DNA of 64,000 nucleotides from Cymbidium sinense (GCA_021442155.1 CM038214.1:57010514-57074513), one strand, 5' to 3'. Shown: positions 23,700 through 36,300, counted from the stretch's first letter. Numbers and translations are program-made. The notes: generated from the sequence alone by a model not told the origin.

Positions 23700-24567
23700 A
23701 AACTTACCTAAATGATCTTTTCCATTATTCAAAATAAAGCATTTACATCCAAATACATGAAAGTGTTCAATCTTAGGCTTCTTTCCAAAAAATATTCAGG
23801 GTGTCTTCTTTATTGGTCTAAAATAGATCCTATTCATTTATATAACATTTATGCTTCACAAAAATTATTTTGGCAATTTATACTCATCAAGCATAGATCT
23901 ACTTAATTGATTAATATTCTATTTTTCTTCTACTACTCCATTTTGTTGGGAGTTCTAGGTGCAGAAAATTATGTCTAATCTCATGTTCATCACAATAATC
24001 CTCAAATAATTTTATTTTCAAATTCGCCACCATGATCAATTTGAACCCTATCAATCAGGCCTTGTTCTCTTGAATATATTTAGAAAACTTTCTAAACTCA
24101 CAAACATCATCCTTGTAAGTTACAAATAAAACCAGTATATCTAGAGAAATCATCAATAATCACAAAACCATAATTTTTTCCACCTAAGATAGTGGTGCTA
24201 ATATGACCAAATAAATCCATGTGCAATAATTCTAGAGGTCTAGAAGATGATTTTTTTACTTTTAAATGAGTTTCTAAAATTCTTACCATGAATACATGCA
24301 TCAAAACATAGTTTGAATGAAAATTTAATTTAGTAAAACTACTAAATCAAGTTTGGCAATTTTATTAAGTGTGTGCATGTTAATATGACATAGTCTCCTA
24401 TGCCATAACCATATATCATCATGAATGCTTTTAAAACAAAGTAAATTGAAATTCACATCATGAAAGCTATCTAACTCAATGACATAAGTATTTTTATATC
24501 TTTGTCCTACTAACAAAACATTTTCATTATTTTTTATAATGCAACATGATGCATGGAATACATTCAA
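23700..24567 (-). pseudogene. Copia GAG-pre-integrase and integrase core, broken
   Basis: At 24567-24325 the frame carries DIWLWHRRLCHINMHTLNKI, matching the GAG-pre-integrase His/Cys region (usually LWH.RLGH). At 24304-24107 comes LELLHMDLFGHIS followed by GGKNYGFVIIDDFSRYTGF, the start of the integrase core with the first catalytic Asp in HMDLFG. Frameshifted continuations near 24010-23940 show CDEHEIRHNF and a damaged PTKWS where PQQNG is expected. Integrase joins cDNA ends to host DNA; here stops and frameshifts prevent that. The region at 23700-23900 reads as the further C-terminal part with weak similarity. Confidence 0.88.
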
Positions 24568-24689
24568 ACCTTTATCACATAATTGACTAATAGAAATTAA
24601 ATTATGTTTTAATCCTTCTATTAGAAAACTTTATCTAAAGTGATAGAATTCTACAAATAGAACCAATGCCAATGATCTTTCTCTGATTA

Positions 24690-24800
24690 TCTCCATATGT
24701 AACAACCTCCATCAGATTCTAAAGTTGTGAATTTATCTTTATCTCCCATCATATGTCTTGAACATCCATCTGTACCACATGCCTTCTGATTTTTTTTCTT
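24690..24800 (-). pseudogene. Copia protease active-site region, remnant
   Basis: The minus strand reads GTDGCSRHMMGDKDKFTTLE, close to the copia protease segment usually written DSGCSRHMTGDK. The catalytic Asp-Ser-Gly appears as Thr-Asp-Gly, so the active site is altered. It lies between gag and GAG-pre-integrase as expected. Confidence 0.75.
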
Positions 24801-25437
24801 AAGGCATTCTACAAAAAGAAACTCACATGTTAACTTTTGAACCCAAACATGTTTAATAACATTCTACATTTGAAGCAAGATATCTAGCATGGGTTTGTGT
24901 ATTATACCTTTTGGTTCCCATACATAAGATGATTGCTTAGTGTTTTGTAATTTATGTATTAAATCAAATGAAATATGCCCATTTATCACAATAGTTGCAC
25001 CAAATATTAGTGTTTGCATATGACTTAGCATGATAATTATAAGGTATATGAGTGGATGTGTATGATAAATAATTTCTATTAAATGTTTTTTCTTGATGAA
25101 GTATTATAATGAACTTATGATTTCAAACATAATTCTAATCTTTTAACAAGATATTCTCTCTTTCAAGTTTACATACAAGTAGAACAATTTAATAAAAAAG
25201 TATTTTTACTTTTAAATTATTACATTCATTTTTAAATCACAAAATGCATATCTAAATTTTATGTTCTTTTTTTCTAAAGTTTTGTATTTTCTTTTAATTT
25301 TTATATTCAATTAATCATTAAAAGCATCATCTAATTCATCATAAGATATATTTGAACATCCCTCTAGAATCTAAGTCGATTCTCCATTTTCCATAAGACA
25401 TATGTTGATCTCTTCATTGAGAGAGTAAGTACTTGAT

Positions 25438-26420
25438 TCATTTGAATCTGATTAGCCCATAAAAGCCATCTATTCTTATGGTACTTTTCTCATATTTTTT
25501 TCTTTTCACATCAATCTCTTTCTTCTTTGATTCAAGAAGTTCGACGATCATTCTTATGTGTCTAGGCTTTATAATGGTAGAAAATCCCCTCACTATAGGA
25601 AGTTTTATTTGAAATTTATAGTTTTTAGAATTTGTATACCTTTGATTCTTCTTCCTTAGCAAGTTCCCAAGCCTTTTGAATTGCATGACCACCTCATCAC
25701 TATCACTATCCAAGCTTGAGGTGTTATGCTCATCAACATCAACTTGTAATGCAATGGCTTTTCCTTTCTCCTTCCCTTTGTTGAGTTATCCATCTTATCC
25801 CTTGTGCAATAACTGCTCATGTGCTATCAAAGAACCCAAAAGCTGATCAAGTGGATAAGTAGATAAATCCTTAGCTTCACTAATAGTGTTACTTTAGCTT
25901 CCCATTCTTTTGGAAGACATCTAAGAATCTTATAGACTAAGTCTTGATTCTATATGTTTTTCCAAGAGAATGCAATGTATACATATCAGCAATAGATCCA
26001 GAAGGAGACATATGAAATAACTCATATTCATGAACAAGTCTATTTATGTGAGCATCTTTATCTTCACTAGTTCCTTCACAAGTTATGTGAGCATCTTTAA
26101 CTTCACTAGTTCCTTCATAAGTTATAATGACTTTATCCCATATTTCTTTTGTACTTAACATAGAAATTTTTATGTAATCATCAGGTAATAAAGCACAATG
26201 TAAAGTATTACAAACCCTAGCATTTAATTCATCAAGTTCTCTTTCAACTACAAACCATTGCTCAAAAAGGTTTACTTTAATTGCATTTATTTCTATATGT
26301 ATGATATTGATGTCAACATATTATGCATGTTTGACCTCTTAAAATGTACTAATTCTATTTTTCCAATAGTCAAATGGTACACTATCTAAAAGTGGAGGTC
26401 ATGAGTGGATTGTCCCTCCT
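25438..26420 (-). pseudogene. Copia gag, broken, with internal 39-bp duplication
   Basis: The N-terminal part (26420-26340) reads PPLLDSVPFDYWKNRISTF, typical of the gag start. The UBN2-like capsid region (26161-25937) has STKEIWDKVIITYEGTSEVK and NRLVHEYELFHMSPSGSIAD. A later piece (25713-25438) has DSDSDEVVMQFKRLGNLLRK and RHIRMIVELLESKKKEID, where a zinc knuckle normally sits, but its cysteines have been replaced. Gag forms the particle that holds element RNA. A 13-residue stretch is repeated in tandem near 26045-26122, which intact relatives lack. Several stops and frameshifts are present. Confidence 0.88.
26045..26122. repeat. Tandem duplication of 39 bp in copia gag
   Basis: Two adjacent 39-bp copies (26045-26083 and 26084-26122) differ at only two positions. 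As 39 is divisible by three, the duplication adds 13 residues in frame to the gag reading (the EGTSE.KDAHI segment appears twice). Confidence 0.95.
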
Positions 26421-26429
26421 AGTGAACCC

Positions 26430-28367
26430 TTTAGAAACCTTGTGCAATAGTTAAAAGATCTACTCTTGGATATTAAGCAATAAAAGAGCCTAGCTAAGAA
26501 TTATGAGACACAATAAACCCAAGATGAAGGTATTTTATAATGACAAGATATATAAATGAAGCCAAAATAAAATAGAAAGTAAGAGAGACATAGTAAATAT
26601 GGTTTGGCTAAAACCCCAAATAACGCCCATGAAATTCTCCGGGAATCCACTAAATTCAAAATACAAAGGTACTCTCCTAAAACAACCCTACAACATGTAT
26701 CCTACAAAGGATGAGTACAACCCCAAAATAAATTTTCAAAGACAAAAAAAGAAAAAAATACAAAATAATAAATTTTGATAAAATAAATCTCTTAAATATA
26801 TGTCAATTCAAAAAATGATCTTACAACTTATAAATGATCACTTACAACTTAAAATTTTGGCAAGATAATATGCTCACTTAATATTGAAATAAAAATCTTA
26901 AAGTGATCTTACCAAGATGTTTAAAAATGATTTCAATATAAATTCACAATATTCTTTTACACAATAAAATAAACTTTTACAAAGAATAATTTATTTTATT
27001 TTTACCAAAAAATTCTTTCAATTAATGCTAATGATCACAAAGTACTTAAATAAAATGAGTATGATGATCTAAGTATGTTAGTAAGCTTTAAAAAAAGAGA
27101 GATCTACCAAATATAAAAAATAATTTTAGCAATAATTTATTTTAAATGCATAAAATTATACCTCTAAAATAGATCTAAGAATAAATGATCTTTCAAATAA
27201 GACTAATGAAGAAATATTTCAAGAAGCCAAATAAATTTGTAGAAAGTTAAAATTTTCAGCATTGAAATAGATCCTACAAACTATCACAAGAGTTTATCAC
27301 AAAAAAATGATTGAAACTTTGATGTGAAAATAATGTCCAAAGACTAATCACCAAAAGTATAAATTGGAAAGAATAAAAGGTGAAAATAAATTAACAACTA
27401 AAGAGGATTAAATCAAGAAAACAAACTCAAGTAATTGGCTTGTTTAGAAGATGTTAAAGCTTCCAAACCAAGGATTTTGATCTTGCAATAGTTGGAGAAC
27501 ATTTAAAGAAAAATCTAAGAATTTTTCTTAGATTTTATTTTAAATTTGAACATAATGCTTTCATGAAGAGAATGAGGGCTATTTATAGGCAAGATATCAT
27601 ATTTAAAAAATATATCATGCAAACCTTATGTTACCATCTAATAATTTAATATTCAATAAAAAATATAATTTATATTAAATAAAATTTAGTAGAAAAATTT
27701 GGCTATTCACATGGGTAAGTCAAAAGTAATCAAATATGGTTTATTATATTCAAAGCATGTAGCATCATTATAAAAATAGCTAATGTTTAGAAAATCATAA
27801 TAAATTCAATTTTAATAAAAAGTGGGTCATGTAACCTCTTAAATTAAAGGAAAAAATTCAAGGAATCCATTGGAGAGGAAAATATATGAATTCTTTGATT
27901 AGAAAATGACTTTCTAAAATACAAAATTTTATATATTTGTTAATTTTGAATGTGACATTTAAATTATGATATAATTTATATATAATCATAAATATAGTTA
28001 TCTTATAACCAAAGAAATTAAATTAAAATATTTAATTATATTAAGTAAATAAAATAATTATACTTAATAGTTTTATCATTTATTAGTTTGACAATTTTAA
28101 TGCTATGTATGAAACATATAATTGAATGTTAATAAATAAATATTTATATAAATTAATCATTAAAATAATATGTTAAGTTTAGAAAATTGATTCATGCCAA
28201 TGAACTCATAGAATAGTATAACCCAAAATATTGTTCTTAAGCTTCACATTATCCTTTTATTCTTTCTACTCTTACAATTTCTAATATATTAGATATATTA
28301 GCAATTGATATATCTAAACACATAAAAATATTTATTAGAACATCCAAGCATTTGTTTGTTATCATCA
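26430..28367 (-). repeat. Copia 5' LTR and leader (inferred)
   Basis: This A/T-rich stretch lies upstream of copia gag on the minus strand and has no coding content. Its right end shows TGATGATAACAAACAAATG (minus strand), a plausible LTR start. A TATA-type promoter sequence sits inside. I could not find a clear primer-binding site such as TGGTATCAGAGC, and the 3' LTR is missing for comparison, so the left limit of the LTR is uncertain. Confidence 0.6.
27581..27587 (-). promoter_or_regulatory. Likely TATA box of the copia LTR promoter
   Basis: The minus strand reads GCCTATAAATAGCCCTCATT here, a strong plant TATA consensus within the LTR, about 780 bp downstream of the inferred LTR start. Position and sequence fit the U3/R boundary. 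This is inference from sequence alone. Confidence 0.6.
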
Positions 28368-31300
28368 AAATTAATCAAATTGAACGTGAGGCTAATTAAA
28401 CCAACAGTATGCTCCAAATCATATGGATAATTAATTCAACCAGTTAGTCAATCATGAATGCATTCAATTTTAATGTAAAATGGGATTTTCATTCACTAAT
28501 CAAATATACATATGTACACAGATATAGGCAAGTACGTGTCATTGTTAAACTAGGGAAATGAGGTAATCAAATTGCCTCCTTGGGGCTAACTAAAGCATCG
28601 TATTCCCGGGATGTCCAGACTATATACTTGCATTTCTTGGACACACATGGATGTATAAATAAATGAGGGAAATAAAATCATGCAAAGATTATATATTTTG
28701 TTTGATTGGAACATTTATATATATGAATTAAAGCTCTATCCAAATTAATGTTGAAATACATAAGAATGAAATCAAATGGGTATGAGTTAAATCATGGAAG
28801 TGAGGTAATCAAATGACCTCCTTGGGGCTAGCTAAAGCCTCGTTTTTGGATGTCCAAACTATATACCCATTACCATTCAATCTTATATAAATCAACACAT
28901 GAATAGAGGAAAGAGAACTCAACATTCATACACTTAAGCTATAAGTAGATGCATTTCTTATGTATTTATAACTAGCATCACACATTATTATTCATTTGTA
29001 TGCTTTTGAAAAATACATTTGGATTTAATAGTGATAATAGCCACACATATATTAAATTAAATCAACACATGCAAGCTTACATAAAGGAAATCCATTTTAT
29101 TTTACTTGATTTTGAAAAGATGGATGCATGAATTCAAATGACATACCAAATTTAACATGATTGGAAAGAGACAATCAAATATAAGCATGTGATTCATTCA
29201 ACCAAACTAGTTCTTAAGGACAGTCAAATCAAATAAGATTATTTAAAGCAAACCAAAGCTTATTTATTAATTAAGTTTTGGATTTGATTTGATATAAAGA
29301 AGAGAAGAGAAATCAACACTTGTTGTTTTAAACCCACTCCCACATTGGTGATTTGATTTAATTTAAGGAAATATAATTAATTTTATTTTATGGGTTAATT
29401 AAGTTGAACCCTTAATTAGATGAATTAATTACACTTACCTATGTCACCTTAAAGTAATTAACTAAATAATTATGAGCCAACATGATATGCATGGAAAATA
29501 AACTTGCAATGATCCTAGGAAATAAAAGGGCTAATGCAATTGGCTCATGATTAATAGTTTAAGGGACTTAATTAATTACTCTTATGGTTTTCCCACACAT
29601 GTGGACTAACCATAATTTCATTAAACTCCTTTAGGTTATTAAACACCCAAAGATCTACCCCATGATTTAATTAATTAAAGTATGATGTGATTATGATTTC
29701 AATTTGATTAAGTGATTTAATTAATTAGTTAAATCTTTATTAATTTCATTTTAAAATGGGTGAAATGAACTTAGGAAAGGGGTCCCAACCCTATTCCTTA
29801 GTTCTACGTTGAACAATGATTAATAAACTTAATTAACCAATTTATATTCATGATTAATTAATCATTAATTAACTTAAAAGAGTATTAAGTTTAATTAGTC
29901 AATTAATTAAGCAATAAATCCCAAGAAAATCAATGGGAGGCAGAGGTCATCCATTAACCCACAAAATTTGTGATTAATTGCTTTTTAAAGAGTAATTAAG
30001 CTAATAAATTTTGTAATTAAACCTTAATTAAACCTTAAATATTATTTAAAATTAAGATCATTTTTAATTAATTCTCCTCAAATACCTTTAAAATGAGTAT
30101 TTATTTATTTTTTATTTCTATGATTTTATGATTTTTTAAAGTTTAAGCCATTAAAATGATTAATTAAGCCTAATTAAAGCCTAATCTGTTTTCACATGGC
30201 GCGATGCGATGCGCTTTCCATGGCGCGGATTGGCTACTTAAAACTTATCTAACTCAACGCCTATGTGTGGCATACACTTTCTATCGCCATTCGATCTAAG
30301 ATCCAAAGGCTGATTAATCTAAACTTAATAGGATTAAATAATCGATCTAGGATCTAATCATGATCACCATTCCAATCAGAATAGATGGATCTAACATCAG
30401 TGAGGGAGAATGGAGTCCACCATTGCTCACTTGATCTGAGCTTACCTGAGCATGGATCAACTCTAAAAGGATCCCATACCCTCACGACATCAATCAAAGG
30501 GGATCCAATGGTCTAGATCACATGAGATGCAAGTTTTCTTAAAAAATTTCCAACCCATTTTTGCCTAAGGATTGATTTTGGAAGCATAACTCACAGGATC
30601 TCAAGACTAATGGCTCAAACAATTTAGATGGCTTCATCTAGTGGAGATGAAGCCTTGTTGAGCAACAATTGGATCAATTCCATGACGTTCACTTGGAATG
30701 CCATGAACTAATGATTTGGAGCTCACTTGATTAAAGTCCACCTCCGGGAAGCTTGGGAGATGATTCATTTCTGCTCATGAGGCCTGTGGAAGGTGCAAAA
30801 GTTAATTTGAGTTTGATGGAGAAATGGGGAAGTTAGGTAGAAATGGGAGTGTCCTATTTCATGACAAGAATGGCATTTTTCAATTGAGGAATGAGCTTGG
30901 GAGCTTAGGAATGGCTCTAGATCATCTTGGGTAGCTAGGCTCGAGGAATGATTTTGTATGTGTTTGAGTGGAAAGAGGGGTGGTTCATCTTGATGATGGT
31001 GGATCAAGTTTGGCTTCTAGTGGCCATCCACCATCTCGGAGTCATGTGGGAGGAGGTGAGTTTGCTTGCTTGGTTGGTTGAATTTGTGGAGGTGGATACC
31101 CAAGATGAACCATGGGTGTCCTATGGGTTTCAAATGCTCCAATGGGGAGGGTGAGGTGATTTCACTTCCCATGGGTCATGGCCGACCCATCCACCCCTTG
31201 GGTTAGGTTAGGCAGTGTCCTAGGTTCCTAGGTGGACCATTGGGAGAGTACCAAGTGGCCAAAGAATGGAAATGACCACTTACATGTGTGATTTATCTCA

Positions 31301-33144
31301 TGTGATGCCCTTGACCCAAGGATAGAATGATCATTTGGTATTGGATTTGATTTGGAGATTTGAAATGAGCCAAAAGTTAAATTTTAAATTTCAAGTCAAT
31401 TGAGTTGATTTGGTTAGTTTGGCTCAATTTGACTCATTTAGGTCAAATTGGTTAGTTGGGTCAAGTTGACCAATTGGTCAAATTGGGTCAAACCAAATTC
31501 AAGTTCATAATCATTTGATGTTTTGGTTCAATTGGTTTGGTTTAGTTTGGCTTAGATTTGATTTTGGCTCATTTGAATTCATTTGGGTCAAATGGGTTAA
31601 GTTGACCAATTTAACCAAATTGGCCAAATTGGCTTGGGTTGGGTGTTGGTTTGGATTTAGTTGACCAATTGAAGATAATTGTAGGCTTGGTTTCAATTAA
31701 TTTAGATTTGGTTTTAATTTAGGCCAACTTGAACTTTTAAGTCAATTGGGTCCAATCATTTTCAAGTTCAACAATCAATTTGGAATGAACTTGAGCCATT
31801 GGTTGCAATCAATTTGGTTTATATTTTGATTTGACCCAATTTGGTCTTTAGGTCAATTTGGGTCAACTTGGGTCAAGAGGGCCAATTGGGTTTGGTTTGA
31901 CTCAATAAAGGTCAAGTCATATTCAAATATTGATTTTGATTTGGTATGAATCATTGGTTTCAAGGGATTTGGCTTAAGTTGTAGTTTGGTTTTCATATAA
32001 GGGTTGACTTGGTCAAATGACCAAGTTGACTTAGTTTGACCCAATTTGATATAATTGATCAATCTAGGGTGATCAACAATCATGATGGGAGGTTTTGATG
32101 GTCTTGGTTCAATCCAATTTTGGTAAGATTAAAACTAGGCCCAAATAGGTCAAATTCGCCACTTTGGGTCAAGTGGACTAATTGGGTTTAGTTGGCTTGA
32201 TTTAGGGTTGAGTTTAATTTAGTTGAGTTTATATTTATTTGGGATTGATATATGAATTCAATTTCAATTAGCTTGGGTTCAAATGGGTTTTTAGTTCATT
32301 TGAACATTTCAAGTCGAAAGGGTTAAGTTGGGTTTGACTTGGGTTAATTTTGGTTTGGCTTGATGATTGTAGATTTCATTTATATTTGTGAATATGATTG
32401 AAGGTATGATTGATTCATGAGAAAATCAATTGAATTTGGGTTTTGGAATGAAGGAATTTGGCTAAGTCCATGGAGTTGGGTCATGTGGCTTAGGTTTGGA
32501 TTTTGATTTGGTTTGATTTAGTTTTGATGATTTAAATGTATATTTCATTTAAATTTGTGAAGATGATTGAAAATATGATTGATTTGTGAGAAAATCAATT
32601 GAGTTTGACTTGATTTGGATTAAGATTTGGCTAAGTCCATGGATAGGTCATATGGCTTAGAAGGGTTTTGATTTAATTTGATTCAGTTTAATTTAGTTAT
32701 GATCATTTGAATGTAGATTTGATTTATATTTAGGAAGATGATTGAAGATATAAATTGATTATGAGAAAATCAATTGATTTTTGATTGATTTATATTATGA
32801 TTTGGCTAAGTCCATGGGATAGGTCGTATGGCCTAGGAAGGGTTTCAAGTTCTGATCATGGGCTTCAATCATTTGGTTTTGGAATTTGGGTTTGGATTTG
32901 GATTTGAATTTGATGTTTGAATTGAACTTGATTTGGTTTGAGAAGGTGAACATGGATTGGATTTGGTTGTGGTAGGTGGATTATCCTAATCCTAAGGCAT
33001 AATCTATGGTTAACCCTTCTAAGTCTTCTAGCTTAAGTGTTTACCTAATTGAAGTGTCTTATGACTAGGAAAGTCTTAGTGTCTAGAAGACTCCTAATTC
33101 TAAGATGGGAAGATTGAATATGCACTCCAAAAGTGAGGTCATTA
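28368..33144 (+). repeat. Arm A: noncoding LTR-like sequence next to gypsy element 1
   Basis: Arm A is homologous in the same orientation to arm C (about 48900-53812) and in inverted orientation to arm B (37594-42700). Shared landmarks are a CpG-rich block near 30200, a block with GGTGATTTCACTTCCC near 31160, a long tract rich in GGTCAA/TTGACC (31380-32380) and the terminal CACTCCAAAAGTGAGGTCA at 33126-33144. Immediately after the end, gypsy protease sequence begins. It probably represents one half of the 5' LTR-like unit of element 1; the rest was lost where the copia element now lies. I see no gene in it: short ORFs such as 30765-31007 have no family. Confidence 0.65.
31380..32380. repeat. 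GGTCAA/TTGACC-rich tract in arm A
   Basis: Dense short motifs GGTCAA, TTGACC and TTGGTTTG recur through about 1 kb. They include the perfect 16-bp palindrome TTGACCAATTGGTCAA at 31466-31481. Equivalent tracts are in arms B and C. Confidence 0.8.
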
Positions 33145-33516
33145 GGCCTTAGGCTCCATAGTGTTCCCCTTGAGATAGATGATTTGAAGATCAAGCCAAG
33201 TTTCACATTATAGACTTGGATACATCTTTCAACGCTGCTTCTTGGGAGACCATGGATACATGAGAACAACATAGTTCCATCCTCTCTACATCAGTGTATG
33301 AAGTTTGTCAGAGGTGGGATCATCTACTGTGTCAAAGGAGATCTCAAGCCATTTACAGTTCACGAGGTCAACATATATGAGGATGCGGCTTACTACCTCC
33401 CTCAAAATCAACAAGTCTATTCTCGCAAACTTGGCCAAAGTTTAAAAATAAAAAAAAAAAGAAAAGGAGAAAGAAAAAGAATGAGAAAAAGAATAAGAAA
33501 AGAAAAGACAAAATAA
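33145..33516 (+). pseudogene. Gypsy element 1 protease C-terminal remnant with lysine-rich tail
   Basis: The sequence reads FPLEIDDLKIKPSF, then LLLGRPWIHENNIVPSSLHQ and GDLKPFTVHEVNIYEDAAYY, matching the distal protease of element 2 (LDRPWIHGNNMVLASLH). The catalytic Asp region upstream is absent because of the fusion to arm A. The frame at 33298-33516 continues into a Lys/Arg-rich stretch encoded by a purine-rich tract (about 33444-33520). Element 2 has the same purine-rich tract at the same place (about 59985-60075). Confidence 0.8.
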
Positions 33517-34560
33517 AAAAAAAGATAAATGGGAGCAGAAATAGACTTGGATGAGGAAGTGGAGCATGACATTAGATTCCACCCATGTTACTCCATTCAA
33601 CATATAGGATGACCCGACCTCCATTAGAAGAGGAAGAGGCCTCAGGTAGTCTGGGTGGAAAACCCCTTATTAGGCCACCCAATAGAAGATATGTCCCACC
33701 TAGGAGTACACCGCTATCCATATAGACTTAGAATCTAGTTCATAGATGAGTCTTATATGGTTAGCACCAGCCGCCTCTTCTTAGTAGATTCCCTTGAGGT
33801 GACACTTGAGCTAGATTGTGATGAAGATGGCTCCAAAGAAAAGCATAAGTGTATCCAAGTCTATATGTGATAGGCATTGGGAACCTTAGCTCTAACCCCA
33901 CTTTCCTCTCAAAAAGCTAAGGGTTTGGTAGTTAAGGAAGCCCCTAAGTCATCAACAGGGGTGAAGACTCAGAGGTTCTTTCTAGAGCATCATCCTCTAG
34001 TCAAGAAGTTGATGTAGAACTTCAGGATGATTCATATAAAGATTTAATAGAATTACCTTTTGATTGTACTTGCCTTATGTTCATAATTTAGCAAAGAAAG
34101 GGTTAATCCCACATACTTGGTCAAAGCATAGGTCGACTACTTCAAAAGAATATGGAAGAACAAATGCAAAAGCTCTCAATCAAGACCGACTAGATTTATA
34201 TAGGGTCTAGTTGATGATGATGATTAGTCATCATAAATCATTTGGAATCGAGTTCTTTTCAAATCATATTAACTCATATGAGGAGTTGTGCTTAGAAATT
34301 TTAGATGATCTAAATGATTTTGCAGTCAATGATGCACCACTTTAGTTCGAATAAGAGATCAAGTCAACCATCAAAAAGCTTAAGGAAATCAACTTAGAAT
34401 CAAGAAGATCCATACATACATCTTGTTGAATGAAATTGAAACCAATGACTTAGTTAGGCTATTGAGAAGTTTAAGGACTGCACTTTGCATGGAGTTATGA
34501 AGAGATGCCTAGATTGGCTCTTGCCATAGGGTCCATAAACTAGATTGCTAACCCTATCAA
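33517..34560 (+). other. Gypsy element 1 protease-RT linker, degenerate coding
   Basis: This region aligns with element 2 at 60070-61130. Shared features include SSSQEVDVEL.DDSYKDLI near 33995-34055. It is full of stops and has no enzymatic motif. In Tat elements this interval is variable and in some members carries an intron; nothing here lets me identify one. Confidence 0.55.
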
Positions 34561-35260
34561 GCAAGCTCCTAGATGCGACACATAGAACAATGTCATTTAT
34601 GAAGTCAAAAAATTGATCGATGTTGGCTTCATCCGAGAAGAAAAATACCCTACTTGGTTAGCCACCATCATTTCATTTAAGAAAATGAATGACCAAATTC
34701 AGATATGCATCAATTTTAGGGATTTAAATAAGGCATGTACAAAAGATAAATTTCCACTACCAATCCTAGAGCTGATGGTGCACATTGCCTCATCTCATGT
34801 AGTCTTCTTTCATGGATGGCTCATATGGATATAACCAAATAAAGATGGCCCTCAAGATGAAAGAAACTACTTTAGAACCTCGATCAATCTATTGCTATAA
34901 GGTCATGCCTTTGCCTTAAAAAATGCGGCTACATACCAGCTATGACTCGAATCTTTGATGAACTCATTCATCATCAAGTCGAGTGCTATGCCAATGATCC
35001 CATAGTCAAAAGTGGAAAAAAAGACCATCTCTTAGACTTGAGTGTAATTTTTGAACAGTTAAAATAATTTATCCTTAAAATGAATCCCTTGAAGTGTGCA
35101 TTCGGAGTAGCTTCAGGGAAATTCCTTGGGTTTGTTGTCTAACACCAGGAAATCAAAATTGATCTGGAGAAGATCAAGGAGATATTAGAAATGACATTCC
35201 CAAAAAGTTTAGCTCAACTCAGATCATTCCAAGGGTGGTTAGCATATCTAAGATGCTTTA
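34561..35260 (+). pseudogene. Gypsy element 1 reverse transcriptase, active site destroyed
   Basis: The frame at 34613-34834 shows IDVGFIREEKYPTWLATII and ICINFRDLNKACTKDKFPLP, the conserved start of gypsy RT. Downstream in other frames are ECYANDPIVKSGKKDHLLDL and MNPLKCAFGVASGKFLGFVV. The YVDD catalytic box reads Tyr-Ala-Asn-Asp at 34987-34998, so one of the two essential Asp residues has become Asn. Together with stops and frameshifts this enzyme is dead. Confidence 0.92.
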
Positions 35261-35790
35261 TATCCAACCTATCGAGAAGATGTCAGCCATTCTCAGTGGT
35301 TATCAAAAAGGATGCCAAGTTCAACTAGGATGATAAGTGTGAGCATGCCTTTGAAGACATCAATCATTACCTGATGACACCACCAGTAGTAGCCCCAATC
35401 CCAGGCAAGCCGCTCATACTTTACATTGTTGTGTTAGATGACTCCCTTGATGTTTTATTTCCCCAAGCCAATGACAAAGGGAAGGAAAATGCACTCTACT
35501 ACCATACACATCATCTAATCCCTATTGAGGCTAATTATCCACCCATTGAGAAGCATTACCTAGCTTTAATTTTTACATTGCAAAAGCTACAACACTACAT
35601 GCTTCCTCATAAGCAGAACTTAATCTCTAGGATCAATCCACTACAGTATCTCATGAAACGGATGATGCTATCTAGATGGTTGGCATGATAGTCCATGATC
35701 CTCTTGTAGTTTGACATTACCTTCATACCTCTCCATGTGGTGAAAGGATAAGTGCTAGTAGATTTCTTAGCAAAGACACCTAACCGACTC
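35261..35790 (+). pseudogene. Gypsy element 1 RNase H (retroviral-type)
   Basis: The open frame at 35374-35688 reads TPPVVAPIPGKPLILYIVV, NALYYHTHHLIPIEANYPPI, EKHYLALIFTLQKLQHYMLP and RINPLQYLM, the RT-connected RNase H of gypsy elements (compare YYLSKKF...E..Y.P.EK..LAL..A.Q+L+.Y). It removes RNA from the RNA/DNA hybrid. Stops follow at about 35690, after which FDITFIPL is still recognisable. The domain sits directly after RT, as expected. Confidence 0.88.
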
Positions 35791-36300
35791 TCTTAGTGAT
35801 GATCTCCCCGATTAACAATTTATGAACTTAAGAGATACATGCATTCACCATTGGGAGATGTACTTTGATGGTGTGGCTTCCCCTCTAGGAGAATAAGAAC
35901 CATAATATACTATTCTAGGAAATGTAGGGTTGGAATAGTTCTCTTAACTCCAGACCGTGATGTGATAAGATTCTTATATCATCTGTCCAATCCTTGCACC
36001 AACAATGAAGTCAAATATGAGGCTTTGATTATTGATTTGGAGTTAACCATTACTTTAAGCATCCAAAACAATAACATCTTCAGGGATTCTCAACTATTTA
36101 TCAACCAACTCGCTGAGTCCTATCAGATTATAAAGCCTGAGCTCCATCACTACCCCAAGTACACCATATAGTTCTTGGCCCAAATCCCAGAGGTTAACAT
36201 TTATAAGATTCCTCAAGGAGAGAGTACCGTAGTGTATGCTTTAGTCAAGCTTGCCAAGGAGTTGGCATGTTCGGAGAATGAGTCCATATCAACAAAGGTC
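35791..36300 (+). pseudogene. Gypsy element 1 second RNase H (archaeal type)
   Basis: EMYFDGVASPLG near 35850 corresponds to the first catalytic Asp segment (YFDGA). PCTNNEVKYEALIIDLELTI at about 35995-36055 carries the NN.AEY.AL signature, although the AE pair has become VK. INIFGDS of the relatives appears here as NNIFRDSQLF, followed by IKPELHHYPKYT and the C-terminal YALVKLAKELA, where PDALA is usual, so that Asp is lost. This extra RNase H is what places the element in the Tat lineage. Stops separate the pieces. Confidence 0.87.

Larger units (their letters stand above)
22846..28367 (-). mobile_element. Ty1/copia retrotransposon, truncated in RT at its left end, 5' LTR on the right
   Basis: On the minus strand the order is 5' LTR (about 28367-26430), gag, protease, GAG-pre-integrase, integrase and reverse transcriptase, the copia order with integrase before RT. 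The likely LTR start reads TGATGATAACAAACAAATG on the minus strand at 28367, a form common in plant copia LTRs. The element stops inside RT at about 22846 against telomere-like DNA; the RNase H and 3' LTR are missing. All frames are broken. The right end lies directly against gypsy arm A, so the copia probably inserted into it before the left part was lost. Confidence 0.88.

Noticed and set aside
30765..31154. Overlapping ORFs on both strands in arm A (30765-31007 minus, 30948-31154 plus)
   Set aside because: No domain or family match; equivalent regions of arms B and C do not keep the frames.
33298..33516. A small Lys/Arg-rich nuclear protein gene
   Set aside because: The first half is gypsy protease (matching element 2) and the basic tail comes from the purine-rich linker tract.
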